DNA of 6,330 bases, from NCBI GenBank assembly GCA_946479125.1, contig CAMLET010000202.1:1-6330 (forward strand). The letters run 5' to 3'. This document shows, piece after piece, positions 1-6,330 of the stretch. Position 1 is the first letter of the stretch. Every line of letters starts with the position of its first letter. Position numbers and translations under genes: made by a program. Source of the stretch: an uncultured Flavobacteriales bacterium. Lineage in GTDB: Bacteria > Bacteroidota > Bacteroidia > Flavobacteriales > Crocinitomicaceae. The notes beneath the pieces are model-generated. The model saw nothing but the letters and a program-made list of their open reading frames with translations. It was not told the DNA's origin and searched no databases.

Positions 1-252
1 ATCTGCGATAAAGAAAGTCGAAATAACGGATTTGCACTCGAAGCTTTGGAAGTACTCATTAAATATTCCGAACAAGTACTAGATTTACAGAATCTTTTTT
101 GTTCCGTTCATGCCGATAATGAAGCAAGCTTGAAATTATTTGAAAAAGCGGGTTTTGAGCAGGTGGGAAGAAGAAAAGATTGGTTTTACGAACAACATCA
201 ATGGATTGATGAAATTTTATATCAAATATGTCTAAAAGAAAAAAGATCCTAA
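1..252 (+). CDS. GNAT-family N-acetyltransferase, C-terminal part (5' end outside window)
   Basis: The reading frame is open from base 1 to a TAA at 250-252, giving the last 83 residues of a protein that starts upstream. The Gcn5-related acetyl-CoA binding signature Q/R-x-x-G-x-G/A is seen as R7-N-N-G-F-A12 (window codon numbers) at the head of a helix. It is followed by the usual strand and 'H-x-x-N-x-x-S-x-x-L-F-E-K-x-G-F' segment, the typical end of RimJ/RimL-like acetyltransferases that move acetyl from acetyl-CoA to an amine. Such proteins are usually about 170-180 residues, so roughly half is missing. The substrate cannot be told. The gene overlaps the start of mltG by 25 nt, so the two are probably co-transcribed. 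From general knowledge of Bacteroidota gene order, dapF could lie just upstream, but this is inference. A TTG at 46 is not taken as a start because conserved motif A lies before it. Confidence 0.85.
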   Translation: MCDKESRNNGFALEALEVLIKYSEQVLDLQNLFCSVHADNEASLKLFEKAGFEQVGRRKDWFYEQHQWIDEILYQICLKEKRS

Positions 253-1286
253 TTGCCGTCTTGGCTGTTTTTGTTATTGGAATTGCACTTGGTTGGGGCA
301 AAATTTCTGTTTTTCTAGATGGAAGAACAGGAACCATCAATAAGGAGAATCAGCGTTTCGTTCTGAATAATGAATTGACCATTGATGAAATTGCTATCAA
401 ATTAAAAGAAGCTAAAATTATTGATGATATCGCTGCGTTTACAAATGTGGCTGAATATAAGGAATTGACAAGTGAAAAGTTGGGTGCCGGAATGTATGAA
501 ATCGAACCGGGAACCAATTACAGAACTTTGTTGAATGGTTTTACAAAAGGAGCTTCCGGACAAGGGAATTTAGAAATTGAGGTGGAAGTGACGTTTAATA
601 ATTGTGCTACAGTTTATGATTTGGCTGGAAAAGTGGCTAAATGTATTTCTGCCGACAGTGCTTCAATTGTAAACACCATTTTAGATGGAAACACGCTTTC
701 TAAATATGATTTTTCTGTAGAAACAGTTCCAGCTTTGTTCTTGCCGAATTCTTACAGAATGTATTACGACACAGATGCTGATCAGTTTATTGCCAGAATG
801 GCGGATGAATTCAAGAAATTCTGGACAGCTGATAGATTGGCGAAATTGAAACAAGTTGGATTGAAATCACCTTCGCAAGCTGTAACATTAGCTTCAATCG
901 TTTACGGTGAGCAAGCTAAGAATCCTTCGGAATGGCCGGTTATTGCTCGTTTATACTTGAATCGTGTAAACACAGGAATGCGTTTGCAAAGTGATCCAAC
1001 GTTCAAGTTTTGCTGGGGAGATCAATTGAAAGGAGTTCAGCGCTTGACTTACGAACACAGAAATAAAGATTGTCCGTACAATACGTATTTACATGATGGA
1101 TTGCCTCCGGGACCAATTTCCTTGCCTCCAACGCAAGTGGTTGATGCGGTGTTGAATCCTGACAAAAATGATTACATTTATATGTGTGCACAACCAAATT
1201 ACGATGGTTTACACAATTTCGCTGTTGATTATGCTACCCACCAACGATTTGCTACTGAATTTCAGCAATGGTTGTCAAAGCAATAA
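228..1286 (+). CDS. mltG: Endolytic murein transglycosylase MltG (YceG-like)
   Basis: MltG cuts nascent peptidoglycan strands at the outer face of the inner membrane and is thought to set glycan chain length. The 352-residue protein is normal length for the family. A basic start (K3-R-K-K6) leads into one membrane segment at about residues 7-24 with no cleavage site, so it is a type II anchor. Residues about 43-108 form the LysM-like subdomain, ending in the typical 'G-x-Y-E-I-x-P-G' strand. The catalytic domain runs from about 170 to the end, with 'LPNSYRMYY', 'LASIVYGEQ', 'NRVNTGMRLQSDPT' and Y284-N-T-Y plus G291-L-P-P-G-P-I. The Glu matching E. coli E218 is E228. The usual Thr after this Glu is Gln229 here. 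The ATG at 228 puts the basic residues directly before the membrane helix; no Shine-Dalgarno sequence is visible. It overlaps the GNAT gene and is followed after 43 nt by the asparaginase gene. Confidence 0.95.
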   Translation: MSKRKKILIAVLAVFVIGIALGWGKISVFLDGRTGTINKENQRFVLNNELTIDEIAIKLKEAKIIDDIAAFTNVAEYKELTSEKLGAGMYEIEPGTNYRTLLNGFTKGASGQGNLEIEVEVTFNNCATVYDLAGKVAKCISADSASIVNTILDGNTLSKYDFSVETVPALFLPNSYRMYYDTDADQFIARMADEFKKFWTADRLAKLKQVGLKSPSQAVTLASIVYGEQAKNPSEWPVIARLYLNRVNTGMRLQSDPTFKFCWGDQLKGVQRLTYEHRNKDCPYNTYLHDGLPPGPISLPPTQVVDAVLNPDKNDYIYMCAQPNYDGLHNFAVDYATHQRFATEFQQWLSKQ

Positions 1287-1329
1287 AACACATCGCTTTC
1301 AAATATTAAAAACATACTGTCGCTAAGTA

Positions 1330-2346
1330 ATGAAAAGACGTTCCTTCCTACAAATTGGCTCACTAGGTTTAGTTGGTGCTGCACTCATCCCAAAAGGTGC
1401 AGAAGCTGCTGAACAAGAAAAAAGTGAAGTCGCGAAATTACCACTTCGTAAACGACCAACTCCAGTTATGATAAGTACCTGGGAGCACGGTTTAGCCGCA
1501 AATAGAGCTGGAATTGAAGTTCTGAAGAATGCTAAACTGACGTCTCTTGATGCTGTTGAAGCTGGTGCAAAAGTTACTGAATCAGATATCACGAATAGGA
1601 GCGTAGGTGTTGGTGGAAGACCAGATGCAAGCGGACATGTTACCTTGGATGCCTGCATCATGAACTGGGAATCTAAATGCGGTTCTGTAGGTTATTTGGA
1701 AGGAATTGCTCATCCTGTTTCAGTTGCTCGTCACATTATGGAGCATACGCAGCATGTTATGCTTGTTGGAGCAGGAGCGAAACAATATGCAGTAAAGAAT
1801 AAGTTCGAAAAAATAAAAACACCGCTTCCTGAAGTGAAGAAAGACTGGAAACAGTGGAAGAAAGAGCAGGCGGAATTAGCTAAGAAGCCAGAAATCAACA
1901 GCGAAAATCACGATACGATCGGTTTGCTTTCTATGGACGGCAACGGACTTATCAGTGGTGCTTGTACAACTTCTGGTTGGGCATACAAACTGCCGGGACG
2001 TTTAGGCGATTCTCCTTTAATTGGTGCTGGATTATTTATTGATCAGGAAGTAGGTGGTGCTGTTGCAACTGGTTTGGGCGAAGCTATCATTCGAATTGCT
2101 GGAAGTCATACTGTTGTTGAATTAATGCGTCAAGGTTTACATCCGCGTGAAGCGTGTAAGCAGGCGGTTGAGCGAATTATTTCGAAGCATTCAGATCTTA
2201 CTGGTTTACAATGTGGATTTATTGCCATTAATACGATGGGTGAAATTGGTGCATATTCCGTTTATGAAGGATTCAATTACGCCGTAACAACCGCTGAAAA
2301 AGAACAATTGATCAATGCTGAATTCGACAGACAGTGGGAAAAATAA
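1330..2346 (+). CDS. N4-(beta-N-acetylglucosaminyl)-L-asparaginase (glycosylasparaginase), Tat-exported
   Basis: This enzyme hydrolyses the amide bond joining GlcNAc to asparagine, the last protein-sugar linkage left after N-glycoprotein breakdown. It is an Ntn-hydrolase made as a precursor that cleaves itself. The self-cleavage and nucleophile motif is H194-D195-T196-I-G, so the alpha chain ends at D195 and the beta chain starts at T196. Binding residues known from the Elizabethkingia (Flavobacterium) meningosepticum enzyme are in place: W51 in 'STWEHG', T213/T214 in 'ACTTSGW', and R224-L-G-D227 in 'GRLGDSP', followed by 'ATGLGE'. The 338-residue length is close to that enzyme. The N-terminus is a twin-arginine signal (K2-R3-R4-S-F-L-Q), a short hydrophobic run and an 'A-E-A' cleavage region near residue 26, so it is predicted to be periplasmic. 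The Trp51 and 'CTTSGWAYKLPGR' context favours glycosylasparaginase over plant-type isoaspartyl peptidase. Its end overlaps the beta-mannosidase gene by 13 nt. Confidence 0.93.
   Translation: MKRRSFLQIGSLGLVGAALIPKGAEAAEQEKSEVAKLPLRKRPTPVMISTWEHGLAANRAGIEVLKNAKLTSLDAVEAGAKVTESDITNRSVGVGGRPDASGHVTLDACIMNWESKCGSVGYLEGIAHPVSVARHIMEHTQHVMLVGAGAKQYAVKNKFEKIKTPLPEVKKDWKQWKKEQAELAKKPEINSENHDTIGLLSMDGNGLISGACTTSGWAYKLPGRLGDSPLIGAGLFIDQEVGGAVATGLGEAIIRIAGSHTVVELMRQGLHPREACKQAVERIISKHSDLTGLQCGFIAINTMGEIGAYSVYEGFNYAVTTAEKEQLINAEFDRQWEK
2334..2346 (+). other. Overlap of asparaginase stop and beta-mannosidase GTG start
   Basis: The beta-mannosidase start GTG (2334-2336) lies 13 nt inside the asparaginase gene, whose TAA is at 2344-2346, in another frame. 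No Shine-Dalgarno sequence is seen ahead of the GTG. The TGA at 2319-2321 in the beta-mannosidase frame limits how far upstream translation could begin. This arrangement fits translational coupling by terminating and re-starting ribosomes, which is inferred. Confidence 0.7.
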
Positions 2347-4802
2347 TTCTACTGATCTTTTCTGTTCTAGCTTCGGTTAATAAGTTGAATTCTCAGGTTC
2401 TTAGCTGGAATATTCAACATCCGCAAACAAAAAAATGGATTCCGCTTGGTCAAAAAGGTTCAGTTCAGGAGGCGTTGATCAACGGTAAATATCTTCCAGA
2501 TCCATTTTACGGTGATAATGAGAAGTTGTTTTCCTGGATTGAAAATTACGATTGGACTTTTGAAGCAGCTCTGACCATCGATTCGCTGAAATCCGGTTAT
2601 GAATACGATCTTGATTTTCCGAGTATAGATACCTATGCAAAAATCTATGTTAATGATGTTCTATGCGGAACTTCTGAAAACTCATTCGTTCATTATTACT
2701 TCTCAGTAACAAAGCTTCTTAAAAAAGGAGAAAACAAAATCAAGCTTATTTTTCAATCACCAGTAAACGCCAAGAAGAAAGAAGCACAGGCCTTTGTTTA
2801 TCCTGCACCAAATGATGTGGGCAACGTGAAAGTAGCGCCCTATTGTAGAAAGCCCCAATATCAATTTGGGTGGGACTGGTCGTTACGCATGACAACCATT
2901 GGATTTTGGGAACCGGCTTCATTAGTTGTTTACAAGAATAATCGCGCAGTAGGGAAATCGATTTTAACCTATAACTTATCCGAAGAGAAAGCAGAGCAAA
3001 TAAATATCATCTATTTGAGAAACGGTATTTCTCAAACACAATACGTTTGGGAAAGTGATCTTTACGGTACCAAAACTGTTCATTCTCAGGATTTAGCCCT
3101 TCGGCGTACTGATTATATTAATCAGCCGGAATTGTGGTGGCCTCGCGGACAAGGTGAACAACATCTATATGAAGACGTTTGGACTTTGAAGACACTCCAA
3201 GGAGAAATCATTTACCAAGACACGGTGCGATTTGGTGTTCGAACTTCAAAAGTTATTCAGGAAAAAGATGAGTGGGGAACATCCTTCGTTATTCACGTGA
3301 ATGATCGTCCTATGTTCTGCAAAGGCGGAGATTACATTCCTGATGATATTTTTCCTGCAAAGATCACAGACGAAAAGTTGAGAAAACAAGTACAAACAAT
3401 GGCTGAATCGAATTTTAACATGGTTCGTGTTTGGGGTGGTGGAATGTACGCACAAGAATCTTTTTTAGAAGAATGTGATAAATTGGGAATTATGGTTTGG
3501 CACGACTTTATGTTTGCATGCGCCATGTATCCTGCAGACGATGGATTTCTGAAAAATGTCGAAACGGAATTAAATCAACAGATTCCAAGATTAGCTTCAC
3601 ATCCTTCACTGGTCTATTTTAACGGAAATAATGAAGTAGACGTAGCGTGGAAGAATTGGGGATTCCAACAAACATACAAGCTTTCAAAAGACGCACAGAC
3701 TAAAATTTTGACTGATTACGAAAAGCTGTTTAAAGAATTTATCCCTGCTAAAGTAAATGCTTTGACGCGAATGCCCTATGTTCATACATCACCATTGAGT
3801 AATTGGGGTAATGATGACTTCTACAATCATGGCACCCAGCATTATTGGGGTGTTTGGCACGGAAAAGATCCAATGAGCAATATGGGAACTAAGATTGGTC
3901 GCTTCAATGCTGAATACGGTTTCCAATCGTTTCCTGAATATTCTACGTTGAATACGTTTAGTAAACCAAGCGATTGGTCGTTGGAAAGTACAGTAATGAA
4001 ATGTCACCAGAAAAGTTATGTTGGTAATGGAATGATTGCCAAACATGCTGATGTTCTGTTTGGAAAATCGAAGAACTTTGAGGAGTTTGTGTATTTCTCC
4101 CAACTGACTCAAGCTGAAGCTGTGGAAACCGCTGTAAACGCACATCGAATTGATAAGCCAAGATGTTCTGGAACACTTTTCTGGCAGGTAAATGATTGCT
4201 GGCCGGCAATTTCGTGGTCGAGTATAGATTATTATGGAAACTGGAAGGCTCTTCAGTACAGAATTAGAGAGTCGTATAAGGATGTAGCTATTTTGAAAGA
4301 CAAAACCTCGAATGACTGTAATTATTACCTTGTTTCGGATATTGAGGAGTTCTTCAAGACCGAAATGAGATGTGAAGTGATGGACATTGAGGGTAATTTA
4401 CTGGAAACATTCAGCTGTCATCGAGTCGTAACAACCGAACCATCACTTGTTTTTAATGAAGAACTTGAAAAATACAACGATCAGAATTATGTGATTAGTA
4501 TTACTTATACTGATAATTTATATAAAATGAATTATTTTACTGATTTTCATTTGGTTAACCATGAAAAAAATGTATTAAATCTGCCTCGAATATCGGATTT
4601 AGCCATTGACTCGAATGGGAATACCGGTACTTTGATAGTCGAGAATGAGTACTTACTGTTAGATTTTTGGATATATTCGTCGAAATCTAGACTGCATTTC
4701 GAGAACAACTTTTTAAATTTGCAATCTGGAAAACATCAATTTAAATTCACTTTCGATGGAGAAGCGCCTGTGAAAGAGGATATTAAATTCATGTTCCACT
4801 AG
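2334..4802 (+). CDS. Secreted beta-mannosidase, glycoside hydrolase family 2
   Basis: Beta-mannosidases remove non-reducing beta-linked mannose by a retaining mechanism, for example Man-beta-1,4-GlcNAc of N-glycan cores or manno-oligosaccharides. The 822-residue protein has the GH2 order: jelly-roll sugar-binding domain (about 25-205) with the beta-mannosidase signature F178-G-W-D-W182; immunoglobulin-like domain (about 210-310); TIM barrel with G331-G-D-Y-I-P336, V364-R-V-W-G-G-G370 and H390-D-F; then beta-sandwich domains after about 640. The acid/base is E434 in G-N-N-E and the nucleophile is E527 in N-A-E-Y-G. F616-W-Q-V-N-D-C-W-P624 is typical of this subfamily rather than beta-galactosidase. 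The only plausible start is GTG at 2334: an in-frame TGA lies at 2319-2321, and from the GTG a hydrophobic signal peptide follows, with likely cleavage at S20/Q21. There is no lipobox Cys and no evident T9SS C-terminal domain. The overlap with the asparaginase gene points to one operon and shared substrate chemistry. Whether N-glycan or mannan is the real substrate is not settled. Confidence 0.93.
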   Translation: MGKIILLIFSVLASVNKLNSQVLSWNIQHPQTKKWIPLGQKGSVQEALINGKYLPDPFYGDNEKLFSWIENYDWTFEAALTIDSLKSGYEYDLDFPSIDTYAKIYVNDVLCGTSENSFVHYYFSVTKLLKKGENKIKLIFQSPVNAKKKEAQAFVYPAPNDVGNVKVAPYCRKPQYQFGWDWSLRMTTIGFWEPASLVVYKNNRAVGKSILTYNLSEEKAEQINIIYLRNGISQTQYVWESDLYGTKTVHSQDLALRRTDYINQPELWWPRGQGEQHLYEDVWTLKTLQGEIIYQDTVRFGVRTSKVIQEKDEWGTSFVIHVNDRPMFCKGGDYIPDDIFPAKITDEKLRKQVQTMAESNFNMVRVWGGGMYAQESFLEECDKLGIMVWHDFMFACAMYPADDGFLKNVETELNQQIPRLASHPSLVYFNGNNEVDVAWKNWGFQQTYKLSKDAQTKILTDYEKLFKEFIPAKVNALTRMPYVHTSPLSNWGNDDFYNHGTQHYWGVWHGKDPMSNMGTKIGRFNAEYGFQSFPEYSTLNTFSKPSDWSLESTVMKCHQKSYVGNGMIAKHADVLFGKSKNFEEFVYFSQLTQAEAVETAVNAHRIDKPRCSGTLFWQVNDCWPAISWSSIDYYGNWKALQYRIRESYKDVAILKDKTSNDCNYYLVSDIEEFFKTEMRCEVMDIEGNLLETFSCHRVVTTEPSLVFNEELEKYNDQNYVISITYTDNLYKMNYFTDFHLVNHEKNVLNLPRISDLAIDSNGNTGTLIVENEYLLLDFWIYSSKSRLHFENNFLNLQSGKHQFKFTFDGEAPVKEDIKFMFH

Positions 4803-4819
4803 AATTTTTGTTAAATAAA

Positions 4820-4850
4820 TTTGAAGTATCTACCGAGGTAACTATTTTTG
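4820..4850 (+). promoter_or_regulatory. Bacteroidota-type promoter of the marR gene
   Basis: A TTTG at 4820-4823 (-33 element) is followed by 19 nt and then TATTTTTG at 4843-4850, an exact match to the TAnnTTTG -7 consensus used by the Bacteroidota primary sigma factor. The elements lie in the 52-nt gap between the beta-mannosidase stop and the marR ATG at 4855. Transcription should start within a few bases of that ATG, leaving a very short or no leader. The element match is seen; activity is inferred. Confidence 0.65.
4827..4844. promoter_or_regulatory. Candidate MarR operator (dyad in promoter spacer)
   Basis: A palindrome TACC-GA-GGTA lies at 4831-4840, and the next matching pairs (T4827/A4844 and A4828/T4843) extend the dyad to 18 bp, the size usual for MarR-family operators. 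It sits between the -33 and -7 elements and touches the -7 element, where a bound dimer would block RNA polymerase. Autorepression is common for MarR proteins. The site is short and was judged by eye, so binding is inferred. Confidence 0.4.
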
Positions 4851-4854
4851 CATT

Positions 4855-5298
4855 ATGGAAATTGGTGAAGCAATTAAGTCAACGTTCAAAACTCCTTATC
4901 AAAAGGCAGTAGTTAACTTGCGTTATACAGCAAATTATATTGGAAATCGTCAGAATCATTTCATGGTGAAATATGATTTGACACTTGCACAATTCAACAT
5001 TCTACGCATTTTACGTGGCGCTAAAGGTGCTATAAGCGTAAACATGGTAAAAGATAGAATGATTGAAAAATCTCCCAACACAACACGCTTGATGGACAAG
5101 TTGATCGATAAGAAATTGATCCAGCGTATCAGATGTGATAAAGACAGGAGAGTTCTTTACGTCGAAATTTCGGAAGACGGGTTGGCCTTGTTAGACAAGA
5201 TTGATAACGATCCTAACTTTGGATTGGACCGTTGCGGAAAATTGACTGAGGAGGAAGCGAATACACTCAGCGATCTTCTTGATAAAATGCGCGGTTAA
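4855..5298 (+). CDS. MarR-family winged-helix transcriptional regulator
   Basis: The 147-residue protein has the size and layout of a MarR dimer. Helices at about 10-40 contribute to dimerisation, and 'YDLTLAQFNILRIL' (about 41-55) begins the DNA-binding core. The helix-turn-helix covers about 59-90, with 'MIEKSPNTTRLMDKLIDKKLI' as the recognition-helix region. The wing carries the family signature D95-K-D-R-R-V-L-Y, with 'ISEDG' after it, and C-terminal helices run from about 108 to the end. MarR proteins usually repress their own and neighbouring genes and release DNA on binding a small ligand or on oxidation. C94 (just before the wing) and C127 are its only cysteines; they are not at the N-terminal OhrR sensor position, so redox sensing is only a possibility. 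It has its own promoter, 52 nt after the beta-mannosidase gene, and lies 76 nt before the receptor gene. The ligand and targets cannot be read from the sequence. Confidence 0.92.
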   Translation: MEIGEAIKSTFKTPYQKAVVNLRYTANYIGNRQNHFMVKYDLTLAQFNILRILRGAKGAISVNMVKDRMIEKSPNTTRLMDKLIDKKLIQRIRCDKDRRVLYVEISEDGLALLDKIDNDPNFGLDRCGKLTEEEANTLSDLLDKMRG

Positions 5299-5374
5299 TC
5301 TCCATTGCTAATTTTTTGTTATTTATTCCTAATTCCGTGATTCTTTCTCGGTTCGAGGTTAATTTTATCTCCGC

Positions 5375-6330
5375 ATGAAATACGGAATCATACTCTCATT
5401 AATTTTTCTTTTCACTTTTTCAATCGGAACAGCTTTCTCGCAAGACAAAGTAGGGGCAATTGATGGTGTGGTTTTGGATTCCACTTCTTTTGAAGCTATC
5501 GAATTTGCTTTTGTAAGCGTTCATAAAATTGCGGATTCATCTGTTGTGACAAGTATTTATACTGGGGAAAAGGGAGAGTTTATCCTTTCGGATGTTCCAT
5601 ACGGCAAATATTTTGTTCGAATTTCAAACACTGGCTACAAGCCTAAATACCTGAATAACGTCGAAATAAACGATTCTAAGCCATTAAAGAAATTTGGTAA
5701 AATTGCCTTGGTAAGTTTGGCTAAAGCTATTGATGAAGTTGAAATTACGGCGGAAAAACCTATTCTGCAGAATGGAATTGATAAGAAGACATACGATGTT
5801 GGAAGCGATATTTCTGTAACTGGTGGAACAGCGAATGATGTGTTGAACAATATTCCATCCATTGAAATTGATCAGGATGGGAAAATTTCGCTTCGGGGTG
5901 AAGGAAACGTAATTATTCTGATTGATGGTCGTCCAAGCAGCATGTCAGGTGGAAATGGAAAAAGTTTATTGGATGGTTTGCCTGCAAGTTCCATTGAACG
6001 AATAGAAATTGTTACCAATCCTTCTGCAAAGTATGATCCTGACGGAACTTCCGGAATCATCAATATTGTTCTCAAAAAGAATGTGAAACGCGGATTGAAC
6101 GGAAATTTCCAGGTTTCTGCGGGAACTGGAAATGCTTACAATACCGCTGTTGGTCTAAGTATGCGAAATACGAAGTTCAACTTGTTCGGTAATTACGCAT
6201 TCGACTACAGAGAAGGTTACAGAAATAATTACACTGAATTAAAGCAGGTTACAAATGATACAGCGTACTATTTCGACCAAAGCAGAGTAGGTTCGGATTT
6301 GAGTTCTACTCATACTGCGAAAATTGGAAT
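5375..6330 (+). CDS. TonB-dependent receptor / outer-membrane beta-barrel protein, N-terminal part (runs off window)
   Basis: The frame opens at ATG 5375 and stays open to the window end, giving 318 complete codons. A Sec signal peptide spans residues 1-22 or 23 ('GTAFSQ' before D24). Residues about 27-91 form a carboxypeptidase-regulatory-like beta-sandwich domain ('G-x-V-x-D', 'GEFILSDVPYGKYFVRIS'). After a linker with 'IDEVEITAEKP' comes a TonB plug domain at about 135-235: 'GGTANDVLNNIPSIEIDQDGKI', split here only by the 'SLRG' turn, then 'ILIDGRPSSM', 'SSIERIEIVTNPSAKYDPDG' and 'GIINIVLKKN'. The barrel begins at about 240 with alternating aromatic strands. This matches the Bacteroidota outer-membrane beta-barrel family related to SusC-type receptors, but it is shorter at the N-terminus and no susD-like partner is visible. 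The full protein is probably about 750-950 residues. The transported ligand is unknown. It may be in the same transcript as marR, as no convincing promoter or terminator lies in the 76-nt gap. Confidence 0.9.
   Translation, partial: MKYGIILSLIFLFTFSIGTAFSQDKVGAIDGVVLDSTSFEAIEFAFVSVHKIADSSVVTSIYTGEKGEFILSDVPYGKYFVRISNTGYKPKYLNNVEINDSKPLKKFGKIALVSLAKAIDEVEITAEKPILQNGIDKKTYDVGSDISVTGGTANDVLNNIPSIEIDQDGKISLRGEGNVIILIDGRPSSMSGGNGKSLLDGLPASSIERIEIVTNPSAKYDPDGTSGIINIVLKKNVKRGLNGNFQVSAGTGNAYNTAVGLSMRNTKFNLFGNYAFDYREGYRNNYTELKQVTNDTAYYFDQSRVGSDLSSTHTAKIG

Noticed and set aside
46..48. TTG as the start of a short complete gene of 68 codons
   Set aside because: The acetyl-CoA binding motif lies upstream in the same open frame, so this is the 3' part of a longer gene.
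1287..1329. Promoter or terminator between mltG and the asparaginase gene
   Set aside because: The 43-nt gap has no TAnnTTTG element and no convincing stem-loop, so I treat the genes as possibly co-transcribed and call no site.
3789..4145. Antisense open frame of 118 codons inside the beta-mannosidase gene
   Set aside because: The + strand here encodes the nucleophile region of a clear GH2 enzyme. The antisense product shows no recognisable domain and is a shadow of that gene; the same applies to the other minus-strand open frames.
2334..4802. Type IX secretion C-terminal domain on the beta-mannosidase, or lipoprotein anchoring
   Set aside because: The C-terminus lacks the recognisable T9SS sorting pattern, and the signal peptide has no cysteine at its end.
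5346..5358. Small hairpin CTCG-GTT-CGAG followed by T-rich sequence, as a terminator after marR
   Set aside because: The stem is only four pairs plus a G-T pair, the following run is not a clean T-tract, and the site lies close to the receptor start. It is too weak to call.
5360..5367. TAATTTTA as a -7 element for the receptor gene
   Set aside because: It misses the final G of TAnnTTTG and has no TTTG or TTG about 19-21 nt upstream.

Overview
The window is AT-rich, densely coding DNA with every recognisable gene on the + strand. It most likely comes from a Bacteroidota chromosome, probably Flavobacteriales. Reasons: genes lack clear Shine-Dalgarno sequences, one gap carries a Bacteroidota-type TTTG / TAnnTTTG promoter, signal peptides end in '-SQ', and the last gene is a TonB-dependent receptor with a carboxypeptidase-regulatory-like N-terminal domain. 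A lineage such as Fluviicola/Crocinitomicaceae is a guess from general look, not shown by the sequence.

Layout. (1) 1-252: 3' end of a GNAT acetyltransferase, cut by the window edge. (2) 228-1286: mltG, the membrane-anchored endolytic murein transglycosylase, overlapping the GNAT gene by 25 nt. (3) 1330-2346: a Tat-exported N4-(beta-N-acetylglucosaminyl)-L-asparaginase, an Ntn-hydrolase with its self-cleavage Asp-Thr pair intact. (4) 2334-4802: a secreted GH2 beta-mannosidase starting at GTG inside the end of the asparaginase gene. (5) 4855-5298: a MarR-family regulator with its own promoter and a palindrome inside that promoter. (6) 5375 to the window end: the first 318 codons of an outer-membrane TonB-dependent receptor/beta-barrel protein. 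No gap exceeds 80 nt. I see no RNA gene, mobile element, CRISPR array or long repeat.

How the genes fit together. GNAT and mltG form a housekeeping, cell-envelope unit. The next pair is the most informative part. Glycosylasparaginase cuts the GlcNAc-Asn bond of N-glycoproteins, and beta-mannosidase removes the beta-1,4-mannose from the GlcNAc core. These are two core steps of lysosomal N-glycan breakdown, here in one overlapping, probably translationally coupled gene pair with both products predicted to be exported. This suggests periplasmic scavenging of N-glycan remnants or glyco-asparagine. The MarR gene starts a separate transcription unit and may repress itself; whether it controls the downstream receptor cannot be told from the sequence. 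I found no clearly undescribed system. The coupled pair and the marR promoter architecture are the best leads.
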